From assembly GCF_030817215.1 (NCBI RefSeq), contig NZ_JAUSZA010000001.1:7747501-7811500 (forward strand): a stretch of DNA of 64,000 bases, in the 5' to 3' direction. Origin of the DNA: Paenibacillus sp. V4I3. Lineage in GTDB: Bacteria; Bacillota; Bacilli; Paenibacillales; NBRC-103111. The position numbers and the translations under genes were made by a program. This document shows positions 18,520 through 26,889 of this stretch, in pieces (positions within the stretch are counted from its first letter, which is position 1; each line of letters opens with the position of its first letter). The notes under the pieces are model-generated. The model was not told the DNA's origin and made no database searches. It saw nothing but the letters and a program-made list of their open reading frames with translations.

Positions 18520-18613
18520 CTCGTGTCGGCCTCCCTTTAGCTGCAGATCTACTTATTATATCTTGCAAAAAAGCCAAGGACATATGAGAATCTTATGATT
18601 TCTGGTTTTATAT

Positions 18614-19678
18614 TTATATGAATTCAGAAAAAACACGGTCATTTGCAGGCGCTGAAGTTGTACTCCCAACAAAAAAATCACCTTGAATGCGAATGTGTTC
18701 AAACGGCAGCGTAGGATTGGCAATTCGCCACAGCATCCGGTCGGCAGCGCGATAACCAGTCTCTCGGATCGAAAGAAGCGGTCGGGTGAACGATGGCAGA
18801 GATTCGGATTGCTCATTCAGAAACCCAACCAAGGACACATCCTCAGGCACTCGCCACTGAAGCTCGTTGCACAACTCATATACGATCGGAACTTCATGAT
18901 CAATTCCGCAGATGATAGCGCTTGGCTTAAAGTGATCCATTTGCTGCAGCAGCTCTTCACGCCACTGCGCTTGGTTGGTCCGTTCACCGATGGAATGCAT
19001 AGAAGGGTCGATTTCGACACCGAGCATATTCATCGCGTGACAGAAGGCTTGCCAGCGCAAAATAAAGCCACGCTGCAAATGGATATCTCCCACGTACATC
19101 ATTCGCTCATGCCCAAGGCTTCGCAGATAGGTTACCGCTTGAAACGCAGCTTCGTAAACATCCCAGATCACGCTGTCTATTTTCACTCCTGGAGGAGGAA
19201 AGCTGAGCAATATTCGTGGCAGCTGAAGCCCAAACAGAGCGGGCTCCCACGCCTTAGGCACAATGCTTGGAGCGATGAAAATGCCGTCCGCATAGGCCAT
19301 TCCGCTCTCTTCGATCCAATCGTTCATATGCTCCTTCTTGATCTTTTGCGGTAACATGAGAAGCTCGATTCGATGGCCGAAGGAAAAGAAACGATCTTGA
19401 AGTCCTTGAAGCAATAGGCGATTATAGGCCACGGATTCTGCGGTCTGTACCAAAAGGAAGCGCTTCCGCTCATTGGGATAAGGAGCAATGTGATCGAGCC
19501 TAAGGCTGCGAATCTGATCCATTGTATAATAGCCCAGCTTCTCGGCCGTGTGGACAATAAGTTGTCTGGTAGCTTCCGACATGCCAGATTTTCCTTTTAG
19601 CGCTTTAGACACGGTCTGAACAGTCAACCCAAGCTCATTGGCAATCGTTTTTAGTGTAACTTGCTTGCGGGTAGGCAT
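18614..19678 (-). CDS. LacI-family transcriptional regulator
   Basis: 354 residues. The helix-turn-helix LTVQTVSKALKGKSG with hinge region lies at residues 10-60, followed by a periplasmic-binding-protein-like sugar sensor domain (DGIFIAPSIVPKAW, VSLVGFLNEQ). I start at the ATG at 19678 because GAGGTG lies 9 bases before it; the upstream GTG would sit in that site. It is divergent from the FAD oxidoreductase/SGNH pair, and a 20-bp palindrome near that pair's start is a candidate operator. The effector is presumably a sugar or sugar derivative. Confidence 0.9.
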   Translation of the reverse strand: MPTRKQVTLKTIANELGLTVQTVSKALKGKSGMSEATRQLIVHTAEKLGYYTMDQIRSLRLDHIAPYPNERKRFLLVQTAESVAYNRLLLQGLQDRFFSFGHRIELLMLPQKIKKEHMNDWIEESGMAYADGIFIAPSIVPKAWEPALFGLQLPRILLSFPPPGVKIDSVIWDVYEAAFQAVTYLRSLGHERMMYVGDIHLQRGFILRWQAFCHAMNMLGVEIDPSMHSIGERTNQAQWREELLQQMDHFKPSAIICGIDHEVPIVYELCNELQWRVPEDVSLVGFLNEQSESLPSFTRPLLSIRETGYRAADRMLWRIANPTLPFEHIRIQGDFFVGSTTSAPANDRVFSEFI

Positions 19679-19846
19679 ATAGGGATGCACCTCAATATTA
19701 AGTAATCAGGATTTGATATTCGTTCAGTTATCATATCACGTCCTCTTTTTTGATTAAACTAAAATTAAACTAGTTCCTCCATATCAGGAATCTATAATGA
19801 AAGAAATGACACTCAACACTGAGCTTTAGCAAATGATTACAAATCC

Positions 19847-19866
19847 AGTTTTGCTGAAGCAAAACT
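19847..19866. promoter_or_regulatory. candidate LacI-type operator
   Basis: AGTTTTGCTGAAGCAAAACT pairs at 9 of 10 positions. It lies 18 bp before the start of the FAD oxidoreductase, just upstream of its AGGAGG site, and downstream of a TATAAT at 19793-19798. The divergent LacI gene makes it the natural candidate binder. Confidence 0.5.
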
Positions 19867-19884
19867 CTTAGGAGGAACATCAAC

Positions 19885-21291
19885 ATGACGAAGTTGAACA
19901 TTCAAACCGTAACGATCCCCACGCAGAACTTACCTGTTAGCTATACCCCAGACGTGGTTGTCGTTGGAGGCGGCGCATCAGGCATTGCAGCAGCTATTGC
20001 GGCAGCCCGCAATGGCGCTAATACGTTATTAATTGAACAAAGAGGCTACTTGGGCGGGATGGGGACAGCTGCTCTGGTTCCTGCCTTCTGCCCTTATACC
20101 GATGGGGAGAAGCCCGTCATTCGAGGAATTGGGCTTGATCTGCTCGAGAAGATGAAGCATGCTGCTGGGGATGACTTTATGAGACGTTACAAGGAACAGT
20201 TGGACTGGGTTCCCATCGATGTGGAAACGCTTAAGCGCGTATATGACGCAGAAGTACAGTCTAGTGGGGCAAAGTTATTGTTCCATACGGTAGCGGATCA
20301 GGTGCTGCTGGATGGTGATCGGATAACCGGACTAGTCATAAGCAATAAATCCGGACGATCCGTCGTCCAAGCCAAATTGTACATCGATGCTTCGGGCGAT
20401 GCGGATCTCGCTGCGCTGGCAGGCGTTCCTTTTCAAGTTGGAGGAGATCATGGGGAGCTTCAACCTGGTACTATGTGCTATGTGGTTACCGGTGCGGATA
20501 AAGCACGCTTTGAGCAGTTCCTTCAAGATACAGGCGAACATAAACAGCTGGAAAGCATCGTTGTTAAAGCGCAGCTAAACGGCGACCTTCCGGAGGGACG
20601 TAAGCGAATATCGGGCATGGCCTGGATTTCCGATTCCGTTGTTGGCTTTAATTTCGGTCATATCTTCGACATTGACGGCACGAAAGCGGAGGATTTGACC
20701 CGTGCCGCAATCGAGGGCCGGAAGCTAACCGACACGCAGATCCGGTTTTTACGCAAATATGTGCCGGGCTTTGAGTATATCTTCCTCGTTCACTCCGGCG
20801 ACCAGATCGGTATCCGTGAAACACGCCGAATCCAGGGTGACTATACGCTCGTTGTCGAGGACTTCTTGTCGATGCGGACATTCGAAGACGATATCGCACG
20901 CAATTCTTACTTTATCGATATCCATTTGGCAAACGCCAACAGCACGATGACAATCAAGCATCTGCCAAAAGGCAAATCCCATGGCGTACCTTATCGCTGC
21001 ATGCTTCCGCAAGGCAAATCGAATCTAATTGTAGCCGGACGTTCCGTCTCGTCCGATCGCCCTGTGCAAGGTTCGCTTCGCGTCATGCCAAACTGCTTTG
21101 CCATGGGAGAAGCAGCAGGTGTCGCTGCAGCCATGGCAAGCTTCGCCGGCCTAGGTTTCCGCGAGGTTCCGATCTTAGAACTGCAGAACAAACTGATTGA
21201 GCAAGGGGCATGGCTTGGTGAACGGCCGGGTAAAGCCGACGTGGATCAAACCGTTGCCGTAGGTGCCGTTACATTTGATGAAGAATGTTAA
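19885..21291 (+). CDS. FAD-dependent oxidoreductase (FAD_oxidored family)
   Basis: 468 residues. The N-terminal dinucleotide motif VVVGGGASGIAAAIAAA is followed by LLIEQRGYLGGMGT, the hallmark of the FAD_oxidored family (PF12831), and C-terminal GRSVSSDRPVQGSLRVMP with GEAAGVAAA. Family members are often found near carbohydrate genes and their substrates are mostly unknown. The gene overlaps no other but sits 19 bp before an SGNH hydrolase start; the two are probably one transcript controlled by the divergent LacI. TAGGAGG lies upstream of the ATG. Reaction and substrate are not known. Confidence 0.88.
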   Translation: MTKLNIQTVTIPTQNLPVSYTPDVVVVGGGASGIAAAIAAARNGANTLLIEQRGYLGGMGTAALVPAFCPYTDGEKPVIRGIGLDLLEKMKHAAGDDFMRRYKEQLDWVPIDVETLKRVYDAEVQSSGAKLLFHTVADQVLLDGDRITGLVISNKSGRSVVQAKLYIDASGDADLAALAGVPFQVGGDHGELQPGTMCYVVTGADKARFEQFLQDTGEHKQLESIVVKAQLNGDLPEGRKRISGMAWISDSVVGFNFGHIFDIDGTKAEDLTRAAIEGRKLTDTQIRFLRKYVPGFEYIFLVHSGDQIGIRETRRIQGDYTLVVEDFLSMRTFEDDIARNSYFIDIHLANANSTMTIKHLPKGKSHGVPYRCMLPQGKSNLIVAGRSVSSDRPVQGSLRVMPNCFAMGEAAGVAAAMASFAGLGFREVPILELQNKLIEQGAWLGERPGKADVDQTVAVGAVTFDEEC

Positions 21292-21310
21292 TGTAGGGAG
21301 TGTTCATGAC

Positions 21311-21922
21311 ATGCAAAGTAAGTGGGTAGGAAAAACCTGGGGAACACTCGGTGACAGTATTACGGAAGCAGGCGGATATCAGCCTCTCATTCAGTCTGCT
21401 CTAGGCTTTTCGAGCGTCATCAATTATGGGAAAAGCGGCTGTTCGATGACTGCCGGAGGCGACCGCGATTACGGAGCCACGACGCATGTGGGCAAAACGA
21501 TAGATGCTTCCTTGGATTGCGTCACCGTCTTCGCGGGAGTGAATGATTTTCGCTTGGATAAACCTATTGGCGGCATCGGTTCGACCGATATTTATACGTT
21601 TTATGGAGCCTATACGACCCTCATCGAAGATATTTTGGCGAAAAATCCACACTGCCGCCTAAGCTTGTGGACACCGCTGCAGAGGGATAAAGATGGTTAT
21701 GACATCTTCTATGTCAATGCTGTCGGGCACCGCTTATACGATTATGTCGAAGCTATTAAACAAATTGGTCGTCTGTACGCGCTCCCTGTCCTTAATCTGT
21801 ATGAACAAAGCGGGCTCAATAAGCTGACGCTGCCCCTTTTTACTTCAGATGGCTTGCATCCGAACGAGTCAGGGCATCGACGCATTGCGGATATGGCGAT
21901 ACCTTTTTTATTAAGTTTGTGA
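21311..21922 (+). CDS. SGNH/GDSL-type hydrolase
   Basis: About 203 residues, no signal peptide. Block I is TLGDSITEAG (nucleophile Ser), block III is FAGVNDF (Asn), block V is DGLHPNESGH (Asp and His), so all catalytic residues are present. Such enzymes are esterases, often removing acyl groups from sugars. The ATG at 21311 is favoured because GGGAG is 10 bases upstream; an in-frame start at 21263 would overlap the oxidoreductase gene. Its partner gene and the LacI regulator suggest cytoplasmic processing of an imported acylated sugar, which is inference. Confidence 0.88.
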   Translation: MQSKWVGKTWGTLGDSITEAGGYQPLIQSALGFSSVINYGKSGCSMTAGGDRDYGATTHVGKTIDASLDCVTVFAGVNDFRLDKPIGGIGSTDIYTFYGAYTTLIEDILAKNPHCRLSLWTPLQRDKDGYDIFYVNAVGHRLYDYVEAIKQIGRLYALPVLNLYEQSGLNKLTLPLFTSDGLHPNESGHRRIADMAIPFLLSL

Positions 21923-22353
21923 AGGAAGCCGTTCCTAGGTATATTTTGAACTGTGACCCCATTCTTAGACACTTCAAAACGCTCAGACGGTTTCCTGCCC
22001 TTTTGGTAAGCTTTAACCACAGCTAACTTGAATGCTGGTTGATAGAGAAGTCTATTCTTTCATTGTGCCTCCTACATTGGTAACCACTGTAGTCCATCTA
22101 CCCTCACGAAAGCTAAATGACTCTAAAATCGAATTCAGCATGCACGTACTTTTATACTTTTTAACCGGATTGGCCAAGTGGCTCAAGCTTACACCGGGCC
22201 ATGTTTGACGGAACCAAATGCTTCACCATCGCCTTGCTCTCCTTCTGCTGGAAGGGAGCTGGCATGCAAAAAGACACCTATACGGTGTCTTTTTGTCTAT
22301 TCTTTCTATTCTTTCTATTCGTTAATACCCGCTAAAGCCCCACGCTTATGGGT
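21923..22353. other. intergenic region with a possible transposase-like fragment
   Basis: No intact gene. On the minus strand 21938-22059 can be read as a basic stretch containing FKLAVVKAYQKGRKPSE, reminiscent of the HTH start of an insertion-sequence orfA, but it has no start codon and too little length to be sure. A terminator lies at 22268-22294, followed by three copies of a 9-bp TCTATTCTT repeat (about 22296-22321). Confidence 0.3.
22268..22294. terminator. terminator downstream of the SGNH gene
   Basis: Perfect 11-bp stem AAAAAGACACC / GGTGTCTTTTT with a 5-base loop. It lies between the plus-strand SGNH gene and the convergent membrane protein gene and can act in both directions. Confidence 0.8.
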
Positions 22354-22662
22354 TCATAAATTCGCATAAGCTAAAAAGCCCAGCAAGGGTACGATCCAGA
22401 GCAGCGGGATACAGTTCCAGATCAGCGCAGCCTTATACCTCCGGCGGGAAAAAAGAATCCATCCCGTAATTAGCGCGGCCAGAAGTCCTAGCGGGTAAAT
22501 GACAATATAAGAAAAAAAAAGCCAAGTCGTCACATCATTTACCGCATCAGGATGGTCGAACATCATGACCGACATTCCGGCGACAAACAGCCATACTATT
22601 ACAAACAAGACGTACACGATTTGTGACACGATCAATGTCCAAAGCGTTTTTTTGCGATTCAT
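22354..22662 (-). CDS. small membrane protein of unknown function (three predicted helices)
   Basis: 102 residues: a basic N-terminus (MNRKKTLW) and three hydrophobic segments at about 8-32, 46-68 and 78-98, with a basic loop FSRRRYK between the last two. AAAGGGGT lies about 7 bases before the ATG, which supports expression. I do not recognise the family. It stands alone between the SGNH gene and a divergent SDR. Confidence 0.6.
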   Translation of the reverse strand: MNRKKTLWTLIVSQIVYVLFVIVWLFVAGMSVMMFDHPDAVNDVTTWLFFSYIVIYPLGLLAALITGWILFSRRRYKAALIWNCIPLLWIVPLLGFLAYANL

Positions 22663-22807
22663 CCGTTTTACCCCTTTATGTTGGTATTTGTTACCTTACC
22701 TATATTTCGACATCATTTTCAATCAGTCCTACTAGAAGTGAAGCAATTAGAACCATATGTGACCTGGGTGAATATCATGCTGTTGTAAAAACGATTGGAG
22801 GATGGCT

Positions 22808-23707
22808 ATGTACCCGAAATATCCTTATTACAGCTATGAAACAAAGTGCGAAAATAAACCCGTTACCTTTCCGCCGCAGCATCAGGACATACAACCGGGT
22901 TTGGAGTACTTAATGGTTCCAACGCCAATATCAGACAATCCGCAATATGTTGGGAGTGGGAAATTACAAGGTAAGGTCGCAATTATTACGGGGGGCGACA
23001 GCGGAATCGGGAGAGCCGTGGCCATCGGCTTTGCCAAAGAGGGCGCAGATGTGGTCATTCCTTACCTTTACGAGCATGAAGACGCCAAAGCAACAGTGGA
23101 AATGGTATCACGCTATGGCCAACGCTGCCTTCCGATTGCCGGGGACTTAAGAGATGAAGAGTTCTCCAATGAAATCGTGCGAAAGACGCTGGAATATTTC
23201 GGGAGAATCGATGTTCTGGTGTTGAATCAAGGCGTTCAGTTTCCCCAAGAGAGCATCCTGAATATCAGTACCCAGCAGCTCGAGGATACGTTCCGTACGA
23301 ATATTTTCCCGCATTTCTTTATGACCAAAGCCGCGCTTCCCTATTTGCAGTCAGGAAGCTCGATTATCAGCACGGCATCTGTGACAGCATACGCGGGGGC
23401 CCCCCTCCTTGTAGATTACTCATCAACCAAAGGCGCAATTGTATCGTTCACCCGTTCGCTTTCGCTTCAGCTAGTGAAACAAGGGATCCGGGTGAATGCG
23501 GTGGCTCCGGGTCCGATCTGGACCCCATTGATCGTTTCCAGCTACTCCGCCGAATACGTAAAAACATTCGGCACTGAGACACCGATGCGGCGTGCCGGTC
23601 AACCGTTCGAGCTTGCTCCGACATACATTTACTTGGCATCGGACGATTCCTCGTTTGTTACCGGACAAGTGCTGCATGTGAACGGTGGTGTTATGACTGA
23701 GACTTGA
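22808..23707 (+). CDS. SDR-family NAD(P)-dependent oxidoreductase (general stress YhdF/YhxC type)
   Basis: About 300 residues. The 50-residue N-terminal extension ending in LQGKVAIITGGDSGIGRAVA (TGxxxGIG cofactor site) is typical of the Bacillus stress SDRs such as YhdF/Gsp39. Active-site Tyr and Lys are in YSSTKGA; NQGVQ takes the place of the NNAG motif. The start is the ATG at 22808 because GGAGG (22797-22801) touches the earlier ATG at 22802 but is 6 bases from this one. The substrate is unknown. A terminator follows at 23718. Confidence 0.9.
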   Translation: MYPKYPYYSYETKCENKPVTFPPQHQDIQPGLEYLMVPTPISDNPQYVGSGKLQGKVAIITGGDSGIGRAVAIGFAKEGADVVIPYLYEHEDAKATVEMVSRYGQRCLPIAGDLRDEEFSNEIVRKTLEYFGRIDVLVLNQGVQFPQESILNISTQQLEDTFRTNIFPHFFMTKAALPYLQSGSSIISTASVTAYAGAPLLVDYSSTKGAIVSFTRSLSLQLVKQGIRVNAVAPGPIWTPLIVSSYSAEYVKTFGTETPMRRAGQPFELAPTYIYLASDDSSFVTGQVLHVNGGVMTET

Positions 23708-23717
23708 AAATGACAGC

Positions 23718-23747
23718 AAGGCATGCTCCTATGCAGTATGCCTTTTT
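23718..23747 (+). terminator. terminator of the SDR gene
   Basis: AAGGCATGC pairs with GTATGCCTT (one G-U pair) around an 9-base loop, followed by TTTTT. Confidence 0.7.
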
Positions 23748-23775
23748 CGCAAATATCGCCCTATTCCGTCCATCA

Positions 23776-24965
23776 TTATTTAGGGTAGTAGGAAAACCCT
23801 GGATATTTGACGACCGGCCATTCCTCTTTGCGCAGCGCATCCAATAATTCGGATCCAATATGCAAATTGTCTCTCACTAAGTTACGAGGGGTAAGAGCCA
23901 TCCATTGATTCAACGACACATCAACAAATCGGTCACTCTTGAACATTTCCAAAAACCATAACGTTTGATTACCAGTATTCTGAATATAGTGCCCGGTAGC
24001 GAATGGTACATAGCCGACATCACCAGCTCTATAATCAAATGTTCGGGCTGTGCCATTACCCGCAAATACCGTCATGCGTCCCTGTCCGGTAAGGTAATAC
24101 TGCCACTCGTCGTTATTCGGATGCCAATGTAGTTCTCTCATTGCACCCGGTTCAATCTCAACAAGCGCCGCTGCGATATTTTTAGATATAGGAAAATTAG
24201 AAGAGTCCACGATTCGTACGCTGCCGCCAGGTGTTTTGATTGGTGTTTGTGCTAGTAGCTGATGCTTGAAGCTCAAGGGGATGGTTCCGTAAGGGGACTG
24301 TACCCTCTCACTTTCAATCGGTCCAGGAACCATGTCTTGATAGATATAAACCTGCCCGGAGGGAATGTTGTCAAAGACATTCATAGGTACTCCAAAATTG
24401 GCCGATAATACATCTTTTGGCGTGTGTGCAAACCAATCGGAGATCGACTAAGTATTAAGATCAGAAAAGTTACCGTCATCGAAGACGAGCAGGAATTCGC
24501 AGTGTTCCAACCCCTGAATGGAATGTGGCAGCCCCGGGGGAAAGTACCACAGGTCGCCAGGGCCTACGTCGGCAATGAAATTTCGTCCCTCTGAGTCAAT
24601 TGACGTAATTCGTGCTCGACCTAATATCATATAGGACCATTCTGCTTGTTGATGCCAATGCAATTCCCGGACACCACCTGGCGCCAAGCTCATGTTTACA
24701 CCTGAAAGCGTGGTCGCAATGGGTAGTTCCCTGACCGTGATTCCCGTGACCACCCTCCGTGATTTAACTTCATAGAAGTGTCAGAGAATGAAAATATCAT
24801 GTTAGGGAGCAAGCCAGAATCCGTTACAGGCGGAACCAGCATGTCAGGGTTTTCAATATCCCTCATAACATCCCGGGGACCGGTATCCATCCCTCCCGCT
24901 CCGTCACTTCGGAGGGGCTGTGGTACATTTCCGTACATCCCTTGATTCCGTCTCGGAATTTCCAT
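23776..24965 (-). pseudogene. oxdC: oxalate decarboxylase (OxdC-type bicupin), broken by a frameshift and a stop codon
   Basis: Reading from the ATG at 24965 (GAGGAG 8 bases upstream), the protein matches OxdC in order: IENPDMLVPPVTDSG and FSFSDTS; then a 1-base deletion near 24753 shifts into TVRELPIATTLSGVNM, RELHWH, WYFPPGLPHS; then an in-frame TAG at 24448-24450 after FSDLNT; then the same frame continues with DWFAHTPKDVLSANFG and the second cupin (RELHWHPNNDEW, DVGYVPFATGHY). Both metal-binding cupins and the whole length of about 390 residues are still recognisable. OxdC converts oxalate to formate and CO2; this copy cannot make an intact enzyme. Confidence 0.85.
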
Positions 24966-25080
24966 TTCATTGACTCCTCTCATGGATCGCGTTCTATGCA
25001 TACTCATTCTAAAAGATATATGATAGTGAATCTGTGTAAATGACTTTCGTACCTCTAACAAAACCTTGCATAGATGAACA

Positions 25081-25121
25081 AAAAATAAGGACCTGCTGTG
25101 GCAGGCCCTGTCTTTATTTTT
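25081..25121. repeat. composite terminator-like hairpin, member C of a dispersed family
   Basis: AAAAATAAGGAC ... GTCTTTATTTTT encloses an inner CCTGC/GCAGG stem. The design (AT-rich outer stem with AATAAGGA, inner CTGC/GCAG stem) recurs at 43363-43405 and 49951-49992. It may terminate transcripts in either direction. Confidence 0.55.
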
Positions 25122-25187
25122 AGATAGAACTGAATTTATATGATCTATCAACCGCAGTGTTAGAAGCTGTTTACACACTTTACTTGA

Positions 25188-25352
25188 TCAACATCCGATC
25201 TGCTTCGCCCCCTTACCCCAGCTGAGTTGGCGGATCACCTTAAACTCACCACGAGATATGCGCGAACGCTCCTTCGTAATCTAGTAGACAAGCAGATGCT
25301 GGTTGTCATAAGTGGTCAGGAGCGAGTTCGGACATATAAGCTGCTAATCTAG
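25188..25352 (+). pseudogene. C-terminal relic of a winged-helix DNA-binding protein
   Basis: A 54-codon frame without a start reads LTPAELADHLKLTTRYART, LLRNLVDKQMLVVI and ends RVRTYKLLI. The pattern (helix-turn-helix then a two-strand wing) is that of a MarR/ArsR-like domain. A stop codon directly precedes it and nothing upstream continues it, so I take it as the remaining 3' end of a lost gene. Confidence 0.45.
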
Positions 25353-25869
25353 GCTGGTCGGGAAATAAGCGGTTTCGAGCAAAATAAGGTATCTACGTTC
25401 CGCGAACATAATGGTAGTGTCGATTAGAACAGAGTCGAGGCTGGGACATAAGTAACTACCTCACAGCTGTTCATTGATTAGTATTCTTGAAGCTGCGGGG
25501 CTCCATTAAGTCATTAGTATGGCCATTAACTGCATTTGCTCCGTTCCTTCTATCATATTAATCGTCCTGCTGCTCCCTTTATCACGTTTGATTGTCGGAA
25601 CCGCCTTGGGTCCTACGGCCGCTATCGTGTCAAAAAGCCTGCAGCAGCTGCCGAATTGCTCCATCTAAGTCCAGCACAATATTCCAACAAAAAAAGGCTT
25701 ACGCCGTCTTTGTGGAGAGTGTTTGTAAAGGTTGTTGCACAGAAAGCTACACCCAAGTGACATAATGCTAAAACATTTGCTTGCAAGGTAGCAACGGCAA
25801 TAATTTGACATTCCCAAAAAAACTGTGGGTTTCAGCATTCTTTACTACCCACTGTTTACACAAGAAAAT

Positions 25870-25897
25870 AGGCGTGCACCCGATAGAGTGAACGCCT
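25870..25897 (-). terminator. terminator of the arginine operon, first copy of a dispersed hairpin
   Basis: AGGCGTGCAC pairs with GTGAACGCCT (one mismatch) around CCGATAGA, 31 bp downstream of the arginase-like gene, with TATTTTC following on the minus strand. A near-identical hairpin lies at 54874-54901 behind another minus-strand gene. Confidence 0.7.
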
Positions 25898-25927
25898 GAA
25901 TTATAATTTCGTTACAAGATTGTTCGG

Positions 25928-26845
25928 TTACAAGATTCTCTTACCGAGAAGCGAGGCGATCAATCCAACTGCAAGCCGTGCCGTTCGTCTGCTTTCATCG
26001 AGGGTCGGATTCAATTCGACAACATCCATGGACGTAATGAGACCCGATATCGCTAGCAGCTCGAAGGCAAAATGAGCTTCCCGGTAAGTTAGTCCACCGG
26101 GAACTGACATACTGACCCCAGGGGCCTCCAAAGGATCTAGGCTGTCAATATCAAAACTAAGATGGATACCATCCGTTCCGTTACCGGCGATTTGCAGCGC
26201 TTTTTCCATGACCTTCTCGATACCCATACGGTCGATTTCATGCATGGTAAAGCACGTAATACCTTCAGATAGAACTAAATCCCTCTCACTTTGCTCTACA
26301 TCTCGAACTCCAACAATAACGACATTCTCTCTTTTAATCAAAGCATTTGTCCCCGGAATATCGGTTATCTTGAATTTGGATTTGCCAAGTGCCGCCGCTA
26401 GCGTCATCCTGTTCATATTTCCCGTTGGACTAGTATCCTCGGTATTCAAACCGATATGAGCATCGAAGTAAATAACGCCTAAGTTTGTAAAACGTGTTGT
26501 CATCCCTGCAAGTGTCCCGATGGTTACGCTATGATCTCCACCCAGCACAAGTGGGAATGTCCCTTGAAGAGCCGCTTGTGACACATGCTCCGCCACCAGC
26601 CTACTCATCTCCATGACTTCAGGGAAATGCTTTACTACCGCATCCTTTGCTTTGTTTGGAGGAAGTACGGCAATTTCCGGATACTTTACCGTATGCACAG
26701 CCGCTATTTCATACTCTGTTTTACGGATTTGCCGCAATAAGCCCGCCTGTTCTAGGCTATCAGGACCAAGTTCAGTTCCAGTTCGTCCGGACCCAAGCCC
26801 AAAAGGCACTTGAATTATAGTTAATTGTTTATCGTTCCCCATCAT
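25928..26845 (-). CDS. arginase-like ureohydrolase with altered active site
   Basis: About 305 residues of the arginase/agmatinase fold, with VLGGDHSV, FDAH, SFDIDSLDP and VVELNP. But the metal motif that should read DAHxDxN is DAHIGLN, so a Mn-ligand Asp (rat Asp128) is Gly, and the usual SGNxHG reads TGNMNRM, replacing the catalytic His (rat His141) by Asn. Catalysis as a normal arginase is therefore doubtful. It is the last gene of the arginine operon, two genes after a standard arginase to which it is clearly related. It could be a pseudoenzyme, a partner subunit, or have another substrate. The ATG at 26845 has GAGG 6 bases upstream. Confidence 0.88.
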   Translation of the reverse strand: MMGNDKQLTIIQVPFGLGSGRTGTELGPDSLEQAGLLRQIRKTEYEIAAVHTVKYPEIAVLPPNKAKDAVVKHFPEVMEMSRLVAEHVSQAALQGTFPLVLGGDHSVTIGTLAGMTTRFTNLGVIYFDAHIGLNTEDTSPTGNMNRMTLAAALGKSKFKITDIPGTNALIKRENVVIVGVRDVEQSERDLVLSEGITCFTMHEIDRMGIEKVMEKALQIAGNGTDGIHLSFDIDSLDPLEAPGVSMSVPGGLTYREAHFAFELLAISGLITSMDVVELNPTLDESRRTARLAVGLIASLLGKRIL

Positions 26846-26889
26846 AAGCACCCTCTTATCGCTTTATCCAAATCGGAAGGAATTCTATT

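Larger units (their letters stand above)
24966..25927. other. 962-bp region without an intact gene
   Basis: It contains a composite hairpin (25081-25121), a winged-helix gene relic (25188-25352) and a terminator-like repeat (25870-25897). The stretch 25353-25860 contains no frame I can support; a 74-codon plus-strand frame at 25536 has no ribosome binding site and no recognisable motif. Confidence 0.6.

Noticed and set aside
22140..22270. A tRNA-like stretch near ACCGGATTGGCCAAG
   Set aside because: I could not form acceptor and T stems, and no CCA or GGTTCAA-like T-loop is present.
22296..22321. Three copies of TCTATTCTT as a regulatory repeat
   Set aside because: A short simple-sequence repeat just after a terminator; no evidence of function.
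24966..25178. Upstream extension of the oxalate decarboxylase frame
   Set aside because: The GAGGAG site and OxdC alignment place the start at 24965; the extension looks like untranslated sequence.
25536..25760. Plus-strand 74-codon frame
   Set aside because: No ribosome binding site and no recognisable motif; composition not convincing.
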